From Chloroflexota bacterium (GTDB lineage Bacteria > Chloroflexota > Dehalococcoidia > JACQUE01), in contig JACQUE010000004.1 of NCBI GenBank assembly GCA_016210425.1, forward strand, positions 1-7,633: 7,633 bases of DNA. The letters run 5' to 3'. Both the position numbers and the translations under genes were made by a program. Positions 1 through 5,584 of the stretch are shown one piece after another (the first letter of the stretch is position 1; the number at the start of each line of letters is the position of its first letter). Below the pieces are notes generated by a model. That model searched no databases, had not been told where the DNA came from, and worked only from the letters and a program-made list of their open reading frames with translations.

Positions 1-12
1 TACTCACGCTAA
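1..12 (+). CDS. rpsD: 30S ribosomal protein S4, C-terminal end only (partial)
   Basis: The window opens with TAC TCA CGC TAA, which reads Tyr-Ser-Arg-stop. Many bacterial S4 proteins end in a short hydrophobic strand closing with F/L-Y-S-R or Y-S-K, and rpsD commonly lies directly upstream of rpoA in the alpha operon. S4 binds 16S rRNA early in small-subunit assembly, and in some bacteria it also represses its own operon. Only three codons and the stop are visible. The call therefore rests on this tail plus the position before rpoA, and the rest of the gene lies left of the window. Confidence 0.68.
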   Translation, partial: YSR

Positions 13-24
13 GCTAGCGCCAGC

Positions 25-67
25 CCAAGCAGGAATTGCTTGGTGCAAGCTCCCTTTGCAAGGAGGC
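25..67 (+). promoter_or_regulatory. Overlapping inverted repeats in the rpsD-rpoA spacer, reaching the rpoA Shine-Dalgarno
   Basis: CCAAGCA (25-31) and TGCTTGG (37-43) form a perfect 7-bp stem with a 5-base loop. GCTTG (38-42) can instead pair with CAAGC (46-50), so these two hairpins exclude each other. Just downstream, CTCC-C-TT (50-56) can pair with AAGGAG (60-65) around a 3-base loop with one bulged C, which would cover the rpoA Shine-Dalgarno (60-66). No T-run follows, so this does not look like a terminator. A role in translational control is inference. Confidence 0.4.
60..66 (+). promoter_or_regulatory. Shine-Dalgarno of rpoA (sets a TTG start)
   Basis: AAGGAGG lies 6 bases before TTG at 73 and 9 bases before the next codon, GTG at 76. 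It lies inside the longer open frame that begins at TTG 40, so initiation at 40 is unlikely. The TTG at 73 or the GTG at 76 is the probable start. Confidence 0.8.
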
Positions 68-72
68 ACCTT

Positions 73-1092
73 TTGGTGGAGTTGGTAAGCCCGAAAATTG
101 AAGTGAGAACGCAAGGGGATCACGGGCGTTTCATCGTGGAACCCCTGGAGAGCGGATTCGGTATAACCCTGGGGAATGCTATTCGCCGGGTGTTGCTGGG
201 CTCTCTCACCGGCGCCGCGATAACCTGGGTTAAGATCGAAGAGGTCCAGCACGAGTTCTCGACCATCACCCACGTTAAAGAGAATACGACCGACCTCCTC
301 TTGAACGTTAAGCAGATTCGGCTGCGGGCGCTGTCGGACAGGCCGGGCAAACTGGTGCTCGGTGTGGCCGGCGAAGGCAAGGTGACGGCTGGAGACATCC
401 AGCCCTCCGCTGACTACGAGATCGCCAATCCCGAGCTTCACCTTGCTACCCTGGACTCGCCGGATGCCAAGCTGAACATCCTGTTCAACGTTGAGCAGGG
501 CCGAGGCTACGTGCCCGCCAGCCAGCAGGATGGGCTGCCCATCGGCATTATACCGGTGGACGCCATATTCACCCCCATCCGGCGGGTGAACTACACCGTT
601 GAACACACGCGGGTCGGCCAGATGACCAACTACGATCGCTTGATCCTGGATGTCTGGACGGACAGCACTATGACCCCTGTCCAGGCCGTCAACCAGGCAG
701 CGCTGATCCTGATGAGGCAGTTGCACATCTTCGGCGACCTGGTGAAGACGCCGTCGTTCTTGAGTGAGGGTCAGTCGGTCGGGAGCGACGGGCCATCACC
801 GGACAAGTACGATATACCTATCGAGGAACTGGGCCTTTCGGTCCGCGCCCACAACTGCCTGAAGCGCAGCAACATCACGAAGGTCGGCCAGATCCTCCAG
901 ATGAGTCAGGATGAGCTTCTGGGGATTAAGAACTTCGGCTACAAGTCCTTCGTGGAGCTCCAGGAGAAGCTGGCGGCGCTAGGCTTCACCAGGCCGTCGG
1001 CGGCGGAAGAGCCGGACCGTGAGAGGCAGGAGCAGGGTGTGGCGGTGGGGGCCGACGAAGGCAACGTTGAAGGGGATTCTTCTGAGGATTAG
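73..1092 (+). CDS. rpoA: DNA-directed RNA polymerase subunit alpha
   Basis: Alpha dimerises to nucleate assembly of beta and beta-prime, and its C-terminal domain binds UP-element DNA and activators. From TTG 73 the protein is 339 residues, near the usual 310-350. The N-terminal domain shows the canonical block GFGITLGNAIRRVLLGSL near residues 29-46 and the second conserved dimer/insert region (VNYTVEHTRVGQ) further on. A linker leads to the C-terminal domain: IPIEELGLSVRAHNCLKR, with Arg258 matching the DNA-contacting Arg265 of E. coli, then IKNFGYKSFVELQEKL. The domain ends at about residue 305 and is followed by a 34-residue tail rich in Glu and Asp. The start was chosen from AAGGAGG at 60-66, which excludes an in-frame TTG at 40. 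GTG 76 is the alternative, one residue shorter. It lies in an operon with rpsD and rplQ. Confidence 0.97.
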   Translation: MVELVSPKIEVRTQGDHGRFIVEPLESGFGITLGNAIRRVLLGSLTGAAITWVKIEEVQHEFSTITHVKENTTDLLLNVKQIRLRALSDRPGKLVLGVAGEGKVTAGDIQPSADYEIANPELHLATLDSPDAKLNILFNVEQGRGYVPASQQDGLPIGIIPVDAIFTPIRRVNYTVEHTRVGQMTNYDRLILDVWTDSTMTPVQAVNQAALILMRQLHIFGDLVKTPSFLSEGQSVGSDGPSPDKYDIPIEELGLSVRAHNCLKRSNITKVGQILQMSQDELLGIKNFGYKSFVELQEKLAALGFTRPSAAEEPDRERQEQGVAVGADEGNVEGDSSED

Positions 1093-1105
1093 GAGGGTGC
1101 CTCCT
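1091..1105 (+). promoter_or_regulatory. Small hairpin at the rpoA stop codon
   Basis: AGGAGG (1091-1096) and CCTCCT (1100-1105) make a perfect 6-bp stem around GTG, beginning inside the rpoA TAG stop. No T-run follows, so it is a poor terminator. The right arm is also complementary to the rplQ Shine-Dalgarno (AGGAG, 1148-1152), so two pairings compete for it. A separate local pairing, TCCT-C-T (1136-1141) with AAGGA (1147-1151), could also mask that site. Function is inferred. Confidence 0.35.
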
Positions 1106-1120
1106 GATGTCAAGATGTCA
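1106..1120 (+). repeat. Short tandem direct repeat in the rpoA-rplQ spacer
   Basis: GATGTCA occurs at 1106-1112 and again at 1114-1120, separated by a single A. It lies in the 66-base spacer between rpoA and rplQ. At seven bases it may well be chance, and no function is claimed. Confidence 0.3.
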
Positions 1121-1158
1121 GGGCGCGTTTCCTGGTCCTCTTAGGCAAGGAGTTAAGG

Positions 1159-1512
1159 ATGAGGCACCGCGTAGCCGGTCGGAAACTGGACAGGTCGTCG
1201 GACCACCGGCGGGCGCTCTACCGGAACCTGGTGACGGACGCACTGCGTTACGAGAAGATCCGCACCACTGAGGCTAAGGCTAAGGAGGTGCGGCCCCTGG
1301 TGGAGAAGATCATCACCCTGGGCAAGGACGGCACCCTTCATGCCCGCCGCCAGGCGTTGGCCTACGTGTTTGACACGAAGGTCGTGGAGAAGGTCTTCGG
1401 AGAGCTATCCGAGCGCTATGCCACTCGCAAGGGAGGCTATACGGCCCTCTATCACCTTGGTCCGCGCGTAGGCGACGGCGCGCCGATGGCGGTGTTGGAG
1501 CTCGTCCGTTAG
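1159..1512 (+). CDS. rplQ: 50S ribosomal protein L17
   Basis: L17 is a large-subunit protein close to the peptide exit tunnel. The protein is 117 residues, the usual length. It opens with the family hallmark MRHRVAGRKLDRSSDHRRAL, followed by RNLVTDALRYEKIRTTEAKAK and VRPLVEKIITLGK. It ends in the expected GPRVGDGAPMAVLELV block. AAGGAG at 1147-1152, 6 bases upstream, fixes the ATG. The segment just before the end reads GGYTALYHLGPRVGD, where the family more often has YTRI-x-K/R-LGPRRGD. This is a modest local divergence without any frame disruption. It follows rpoA by 66 bases and is followed by truA after 11 bases. Confidence 0.97.
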   Translation: MRHRVAGRKLDRSSDHRRALYRNLVTDALRYEKIRTTEAKAKEVRPLVEKIITLGKDGTLHARRQALAYVFDTKVVEKVFGELSERYATRKGGYTALYHLGPRVGDGAPMAVLELVR

Positions 1513-1523
1513 CCGAAAGCCCG

Positions 1524-2288
1524 ATGCGGAAGATAGCTCTCCTCATCGAGTACGATGGCACGGACTTCCTGGGTTTTCAACTGCAGGGGCAGGGCCGGAC
1601 CGTCCAGGGAGAGTTGGAGCGGGCGATAGAGGAGGTGACCGGCACTCGCTCCCGAGTCGCGGGGGCCAGCCGGACCGACTCCGGGGTGCATGCCGAGGGG
1701 CAGGTGGTGAGCTTTAGGACGGAGTCCCGCCTGCCGCCGGAGACGCTCCTCAGAGCGCTGAACTTCTACCTGGCCGAGGATGTGGCCGTTAAAGCGGCCC
1801 GGGAGATAGACGAGGACTTCGACGTAAGAAGGCGGGCGGTCAGCAGGGAGTACGCTTACACGCTGGCCGTTGGCCCTGGGCGAACTGCGCTGCACCGGCG
1901 CGATGCTTATTGGGTGGCCCAGTCGCTAGACCTGAAGGCGATGAACGGGGCAGCGGCCGAGCTAATAGGGGGAAAGGATATATCCTCGTTTACTCTGGCC
2001 GGCGAGAGCGGCCGCAGCGGCCGACGAAGGGTCTACAGGGCGGAACTGGAGCGAAGGCATGGCGATCTGATTGATTTTGTTATCGAAGCCAGCTCCTTCC
2101 GCAAGCAGCAGATACGGCTAATGGTCGGGACGCTGCTGGAGGTCGGCAGAGGCAAGCGCAGCGTGGAGGACTTCGCCGCTATAGTGGCGGCGGCAGAGCC
2201 GGGCCTCGCCGGGCCGGCTGCTCCAGCCCGAGGGCTCTGCCTCAGGCGCGTGAACTACCGCGAACCGCTGTTCGCTACTGGAGACTGA
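1524..2288 (+). CDS. truA: tRNA pseudouridine(38-40) synthase TruA
   Basis: TruA converts U38, U39 and U40 in the anticodon stem-loop of many tRNAs to pseudouridine, in the cytoplasm. The protein is 254 residues, close to the usual 245-270. Visible motifs are YDGTDFLGFQLQGQGRTVQG at 10-29 and GASRTDSGVHAEGQ at 47-60. Asp52 is the catalytic aspartate by alignment with the invariant R-T-D-x-G-V-H-A motif. Further on come SREYAYTL, then FRKQQIRLMVGTLLEVGRGK and the C-terminal P-A-x-G-L-C-L-x-x-V-x-Y. The ATG lies 11 bases past rplQ and has no strong Shine-Dalgarno of its own (CGAAAG at best), which suggests translational coupling to rplQ. A truA between rplQ and rplM is a known arrangement in several Gram-positive-type genomes. 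Confidence 0.95.
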   Translation: MRKIALLIEYDGTDFLGFQLQGQGRTVQGELERAIEEVTGTRSRVAGASRTDSGVHAEGQVVSFRTESRLPPETLLRALNFYLAEDVAVKAAREIDEDFDVRRRAVSREYAYTLAVGPGRTALHRRDAYWVAQSLDLKAMNGAAAELIGGKDISSFTLAGESGRSGRRRVYRAELERRHGDLIDFVIEASSFRKQQIRLMVGTLLEVGRGKRSVEDFAAIVAAAEPGLAGPAAPARGLCLRRVNYREPLFATGD

Positions 2289-2292
2289 ATAG

Positions 2293-2757
2293 ATGGGAAC
2301 CTACAGTGTAAAGGCCAAGGACCTACAGCACTCCTGGCATGTTATCGATGCCGAGGGCATGGTCTTGGGGCGGTTGGCGACGCAGGTGGCGTCGCTGCTA
2401 TTGGGCAAGCACAAGCCGATGTATGCCCCGCATCTCGACAACGGCGACCACGTCATCGTTGTTAATGCCGCTAAGGTGCGATTGACGGGCAAGAAGGCGG
2501 AGCAGAAGTCCTACATCAGGCACTCCGGCTATCCTGGCGGATTGAAGGTGGTCAGTTTCACCGAAATGATGCAGCGCCATCCGACCCGGGTGGTAGAAAA
2601 GGCGGTGCGGGGCATGTTGCCGCATAATGCCCTTGGGGAAGCGAGGTTCCGCAAGCTAAAGGTCTATGCTGGGCCGACCCACCCTCATGCTGCGCAGTTG
2701 GCGGAATCGGTTAAGAAAGAGGGGGTTGCCGAGGCCCAGGCGGAAGGCCAGGCATAA
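2293..2757 (+). CDS. rplM: 50S ribosomal protein L13
   Basis: L13 is an early-assembling large-subunit protein that binds 23S rRNA. The protein is 154 residues against a usual 142-150. The N-terminus [20 protein letters not shown] and the following [18 protein letters not shown] are typical, as are [31 protein letters not shown] and the signature [19 protein letters not shown]. The final 20 or so residues form a Glu/Ala-rich tail ([15 protein letters not shown]) slightly longer than in most homologues. The ATG is 4 bases past the truA stop. Its Shine-Dalgarno GGAG (2280-2283) lies inside the end of truA with 9-base spacing, so the two are probably co-translated. Confidence 0.97.
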   Translation: MGTYSVKAKDLQHSWHVIDAEGMVLGRLATQVASLLLGKHKPMYAPHLDNGDHVIVVNAAKVRLTGKKAEQKSYIRHSGYPGGLKVVSFTEMMQRHPTRVVEKAVRGMLPHNALGEARFRKLKVYAGPTHPHAAQLAESVKKEGVAEAQAEGQA

Positions 2758-2775
2758 CCGATAGGGAGTCGTGAT

Positions 2776-3171
2776 TTGAGTGCTCAGAACTACGTAACTG
2801 CTGCGGGGCGCCGCAAGACGGCGGTGGCCAGGATCCGGCTATTGTCGGGCAACGGGACTGTAGTCGTCAACGGCAAGCCGATGGCCCAGTTCTTTGGCCG
2901 AGCCACCCTTCACAACGAGGTCCTACAGCCGTTGCGGGTGACCGGCACCGCCGACAAGTACAATGTGATGGTTCGTGTCGAAGGCGGCGGCACCTCGGGC
3001 CAGGCGGGAGCCATCAGGCATGGCATCGCGCGGGCCTTGGTGCGCATAGACGAGGAGTTCAAGAAGGTGCTGCGCCAGCACGGCCTGCTGACCCGCGACC
3101 CGCGCATGAAGGAGCGCAAGAAGTACGGCCTCAAGCGGGCCCGCAAAGCGCCTCAGTACACCAAGCGATAA
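2776..3171 (+). CDS. rpsI: 30S ribosomal protein S9
   Basis: S9 sits in the small-subunit head, and its C-terminal tail reaches the P-site tRNA. The protein is 131 residues, the usual size. It begins [20 protein letters not shown] and carries the signature [19 protein letters not shown]. It ends in [18 protein letters not shown] and RKAPQYTKR, with the near-invariant terminal Lys-Arg. The start is TTG: GGGAG at 2764-2768 lies 7 bases upstream, and the closer GTG at 2771 is out of frame and stops at once. It pairs with rplM as in nearly all bacteria and is the last gene before a terminator. Confidence 0.97.
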   Translation: MSAQNYVTAAGRRKTAVARIRLLSGNGTVVVNGKPMAQFFGRATLHNEVLQPLRVTGTADKYNVMVRVEGGGTSGQAGAIRHGIARALVRIDEEFKKVLRQHGLLTRDPRMKERKKYGLKRARKAPQYTKR

Positions 3172-3187
3172 GCGCTCGCGTACGTCT

Positions 3188-3222
3188 AAGAAGGCCCTCT
3201 CGTCAGAGAGGGCCTTCTTCCT
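3188..3222 (+). terminator. Strong intrinsic terminator after rpsI
   Basis: AAGAAGGCCCTCTC (3188-3201) pairs perfectly over 14 bp with GAGAGGGCCTTCTT (3206-3219) around a GTCA loop. The right arm ends in a T-rich stretch (TTCTTCCT). It begins 17 bases past the rpsI stop and closes the ribosomal operon. With A-rich left and T-rich right edges it might work in both directions, though no minus-strand gene runs into it here. Confidence 0.9.
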
Positions 3223-3234
3223 AACTGAGACCTG

Positions 3235-3263
3235 TTGACATCCCGCCGCGAGCATCCTATTCT
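3235..3263 (+). promoter_or_regulatory. Sigma70-type promoter of the ABC transporter pair
   Basis: TTGACA (3235-3240) is a perfect -35 element. It is followed by an exact 17-base spacer and TATTCT (3258-3263), a 5-of-6 match to the -10 consensus. Transcription would begin near 3270, giving a leader of about 16 bases before the TTG start at 3286. The element lies only 15 bases beyond the terminator. The TTG of the -35 box opens an in-frame extension of the ATPase gene, but it would not be in the mRNA. Confidence 0.85.
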
Positions 3264-3274
3264 CATAGAGCAGT

Positions 3275-3281
3275 GGAGGTG
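3275..3281 (+). promoter_or_regulatory. Shine-Dalgarno of the ABC ATPase gene (sets a TTG start)
   Basis: GGAGGTG is a full complement to the 3' end of 16S rRNA. The TTG at 3286 lies 6 bases past its GGAGG core. This places the start 17 codons downstream of the first in-frame TTG. Confidence 0.8.
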
Positions 3282-3285
3282 GCGC

Positions 3286-4224
3286 TTGAAGGGCAATCAG
3301 CCGCCGGACGACGTAATCAAGGTCGAGGGCCTGGTAAAGCGGTTTGGGACGCTGGCGGCTGTCGACGGCATCTCCTTCAGCGTCCGCCGCGGCGAGGTCT
3401 TCGGCATACTGGGCCCCAACGGCGCCGGCAAGACGACAGCCCTAGAGTGCATAGAGGGGCTGCAGAAGCCGACGGCGGGGCAGATCCAGGTGCTGGGCAT
3501 GGACCTCCAGCGGGACGCGGAGCAGGTTAAGGCCCGCATCGGCGTCCAGCTCCAGGCCTCCGCCTACTTCGAGTACCTCACCCTGCGCGAGATCCTCAGA
3601 CTCTTCGGCCGTTTCTATCCCCATCATGTACCCCCCGATGAACTCCTGTCGAAAGTTAGCCTGTCCGAGAAGGCCAACACCACCGTGGGCAAGCTCTCCG
3701 GAGGCCAGAGGCAACGCTTCACCATCGCCGCTACACTGGTCAATGACCCCGACGTCGTTTTCCTGGACGAACCCACAACCGGCCTCGACCCACAGGCACG
3801 CCGCAGCCTCTGGGACTTCATCCAGGAGATCCACCGCGAGGGACGCACCGTCGTGCTCACGACCCACTATATGGAGGAGGCGGAGTTCCTTTGCCAGCGG
3901 GTGGCCATCATGGACCGGGGCAAAATCGTCGCCCTCGACACGCCCACCAACCTGGTCCGGGCGCTGCCCACACCCTATCAGGTTAAGGTGGTCGCCGGCG
4001 GCGACGCGTCGAAGGATGGGCTGGAGGCGTTGGACTGCGTTAAGGGAGTCGGCTTCGGCGAGGACGGCGCCTTCTACCTGCGCTCGGCCGATGCCGCGCG
4101 GACGCTTCCGGCGCTTTTGACTTGGGCCAATCAATCGCAGGTGCGACTGGAGCACCTGGAGGTGCAACCTGCCACGTTGGAGGATGTGTTCCTGGAGCTT
4201 ACGGGACACGCGCTAAGGGAGTAG
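3286..4224 (+). CDS. ABC transporter ATP-binding protein (ABC-2 / DrrA-type exporter)
   Basis: This is the cytoplasmic ATPase that powers export through the permease encoded next. From TTG 3286 the protein is 312 residues, normal for the DrrA/CcmA-like class. It has all nucleotide-binding motifs: Walker A GPNGAGKTT (43-51), Q-loop Gln90, signature LSGGQ (137-141), Walker B VVFLD (157-161) with catalytic Glu162, D-loop GLDP (166-169) and switch His194. The C-terminal part (about 215-312) resembles the accessory domain of these exporters and ends in the typical LEDVFLELTG. The start rests on GGAGGTG at 3275-3281 and on a promoter whose -35 box occupies the upstream TTG at 3235. Family membership is certain. 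The substrate (drug, lipid, polysaccharide or peptide) cannot be told. Confidence 0.95.
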   Translation: MKGNQPPDDVIKVEGLVKRFGTLAAVDGISFSVRRGEVFGILGPNGAGKTTALECIEGLQKPTAGQIQVLGMDLQRDAEQVKARIGVQLQASAYFEYLTLREILRLFGRFYPHHVPPDELLSKVSLSEKANTTVGKLSGGQRQRFTIAATLVNDPDVVFLDEPTTGLDPQARRSLWDFIQEIHREGRTVVLTTHYMEEAEFLCQRVAIMDRGKIVALDTPTNLVRALPTPYQVKVVAGGDASKDGLEALDCVKGVGFGEDGAFYLRSADAARTLPALLTWANQSQVRLEHLEVQPATLEDVFLELTGHALRE

Positions 4225-4242
4225 ATGGGGGTGCGTTAAAGG

Positions 4243-5319
4243 ATGCTGATTCCGCTGGTAGTCGCCAACCTGAAGATGACGATCCGCAATCGCCAGGCCC
4301 TCTTCTGGGCCCTGGCTTTTCCCCTCATCTTCGTGGCAATCTTTGGGCTATTCGATATGGACAAGCCACCCACTACCACCATTCATATCGTTGACTACGC
4401 TCAAGATGACCTCTCCCGCGGATTGGTGCAGAACCTGAGCCAGATTCAGACGTTCAAGGTGGCCGAGAAATGGGACGAGACGCAGGCCCGCAAGAAGCTT
4501 AAGAACGGGGACATACGCTACCTGCTCGTCATCCCAAAGGGGCTTGCCAATACCATGGCGGATGGGTCGCCCGCAGGCCTAAGCTTCGTCTTCGACGAGC
4601 GTAGCCCCACGGCTTCCACAGTCATCGGCATGATAGATCGCTTCCTGGGCCAGATGAACCTGGAGTTGGCCAAGGCGCCCACCCTTCTGGAGTTGCAGCC
4701 GCAGGGGATCCTCTCGCGCAAGATGGGCTACTTCGATTTTCTTCTGCCGGGTCTCGTTGGTATGGGGGTTATGACCTACTCCATCATCGGTCTGGCATCT
4801 GCGATTGCGCTCTACCGCGAGCAGAAGATACTGAAGCGCATCTTGGCCACACCCTTGCGCGTGCGCAACTTCTTTGCCGCCCAGATCCTTTCCTATCTGG
4901 TGATCTCTCTTGCCCAGGCGGCTATCATCATGGCGGCGGGTATGACTTTCTTTGGCGCTAAGGTCTACGGCAACTATCTGTATCTAGTCCTGTTGGTGCT
5001 GTTGGGCAACGTGATCTTCTTGAACCTTGGCTTCATCGTGGGGTCAATCGCCAAGAACGTCAACGCCGCTAACGGGCTGGGCAACGCCGTATCCATGCCC
5101 ATGATGTTCCTCTCGGGGGTCTTCTTTCCCAAGGAGGGCCTGCCGCGCATTCTGGCTATCATCGTGCAGTACCTGCCCCTTTCCCCGATGCTGGATGCCA
5201 TACGGGGCGTTGCCCTGGAGTCGAAGTCTCTTCTGGACTACCCAACGGAGCTGGGCATCCTGGCCGCCTGGATCGTGGTGACCTCTGTCATCGCGGTTCG
5301 CGTCTTCCGCTTCGGGTAA
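4243..5319 (+). CDS. ABC-2 type transporter permease
   Basis: This is the membrane partner of the preceding ATPase. The protein has 358 residues. One helix (about 19-37, ALFWALAFPLIFVAIFGLF) precedes a large extracytoplasmic domain (about 38-165). Five more helices follow: about 167-190, 213-236, 246-271, 277-297 and 337-355. The cytoplasmic stretch YREQKILKRILATPLRVRNF after helix 2 is the usual ATPase-coupling region, and FLSGVFFPKEGLP with YLPLSPMLDAIRG is a hallmark of ABC-2 membrane proteins. This topology matches the permeases with a large loop (YhhJ/YbhR-like, ABC2_membrane_3). The ATG lies 18 bases past the ATPase stop with GGGGGTG (4227-4233) as a wobble Shine-Dalgarno at 9 bases. 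The spacer also holds a four-codon in-frame mini-ORF, probably incidental. Substrate unknown. Confidence 0.93.
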   Translation: MLIPLVVANLKMTIRNRQALFWALAFPLIFVAIFGLFDMDKPPTTTIHIVDYAQDDLSRGLVQNLSQIQTFKVAEKWDETQARKKLKNGDIRYLLVIPKGLANTMADGSPAGLSFVFDERSPTASTVIGMIDRFLGQMNLELAKAPTLLELQPQGILSRKMGYFDFLLPGLVGMGVMTYSIIGLASAIALYREQKILKRILATPLRVRNFFAAQILSYLVISLAQAAIIMAAGMTFFGAKVYGNYLYLVLLVLLGNVIFLNLGFIVGSIAKNVNAANGLGNAVSMPMMFLSGVFFPKEGLPRILAIIVQYLPLSPMLDAIRGVALESKSLLDYPTELGILAAWIVVTSVIAVRVFRFG

Positions 5320-5335
5320 AGGGAGGCGACCTTTA
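5317..5335. other. Weak inverted repeat joining the stop codons of two convergent genes
   Basis: TAAAGG (5317-5322) pairs with CCTTTA (5330-5335) around a 7-base loop. The left arm contains the permease TAA and the right arm is the reverse complement of the zinc-ribbon TAA. The two genes converge with only 13 bases between stops. A 6-bp, AT-rich stem with no long T-run is weak as a terminator, and no better candidate is visible here. Confidence 0.3.
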
Positions 5336-5584
5336 GTGTTTATCAGCGGGTGATGCTTGTTCTCCGTCTTCTTCGAAATACGCGCTGCCGCATTGGCGGC
5401 AGTAGAGGGCTACCGATAGCTCTTCGTTGTCCTCAGGCAGCAAAGTCTCACACTTCGGGCAGGCCCAGACCATAGGGTTACCGCAGCGAGGGCAGAAAAG
5501 ATAGGGCTCCTCTGGCCGGGTCGGGTAGCCATAGGAGCCAATGTGATTGTTCCGGCATTTGCCCAGCCCATGTGTCTCAGCCAC
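5333..5584 (-). CDS. Small Cys-rich zinc-ribbon protein of unknown function
   Basis: This is an 83-residue soluble protein that I do not recognise as a named gene. It has seven cysteines and one suitably placed histidine: Cys10-x3-His14, Cys31-x2-Cys34, Cys42-x2-Cys45 and Cys62-x2-Cys65. Those eight ligands would exactly fill two Zn sites in a double zinc-ribbon fold. The pattern C-R-N-N-H followed by F-C-P-R-C-G and A-C-P-K-C recalls the N-terminal part of DUF2321-like proteins, but that is a resemblance from memory only. The C-terminus is acidic and looks unstructured. The start is GTG, preceded at 6 bases by AAGGAGG that lies inside the end of the upstream AI-2E-family gene. The two frames overlap by 8 bases, so the genes are almost certainly translationally coupled. 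No signal peptide or membrane segment is seen. Confidence 0.85.
   Translation of the reverse strand: MAETHGLGKCRNNHIGSYGYPTRPEEPYLFCPRCGNPMVWACPKCETLLPEDNEELSVALYCRQCGSAYFEEDGEQASPADKH

Noticed and set aside
40..72. Upstream TTG 40 as the rpoA start
   Set aside because: It would place the strong AAGGAGG inside the coding region and add eleven residues not typical of alpha. It also has no Shine-Dalgarno of its own.
4..726. 240-residue minus-strand open frame across rpoA
   Set aside because: It lies wholly opposite a gene with unmistakable alpha-subunit motifs. GC-rich coding DNA often gives long antisense frames, and I see no recognisable domain in it.
1091..1105. Intrinsic terminator after rpoA
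   Set aside because: The stem is only 6 bp and no T-run follows, and rplQ continues the operon. It was listed as a possible regulatory hairpin instead.
3442..4209. 255-residue minus-strand open frame across the ABC ATPase gene
   Set aside because: It is a mirror of the real gene's codon bias. The plus strand has all ABC motifs in order, and the antisense protein has none I recognise.
4225..4239. Four-codon mini-ORF (M-G-V-R) between the ABC ATPase and permease genes
   Set aside because: It sits in frame just before the permease start and looks like a leader peptide. However, it is too short to support, and its G-run is better read as the permease Shine-Dalgarno.
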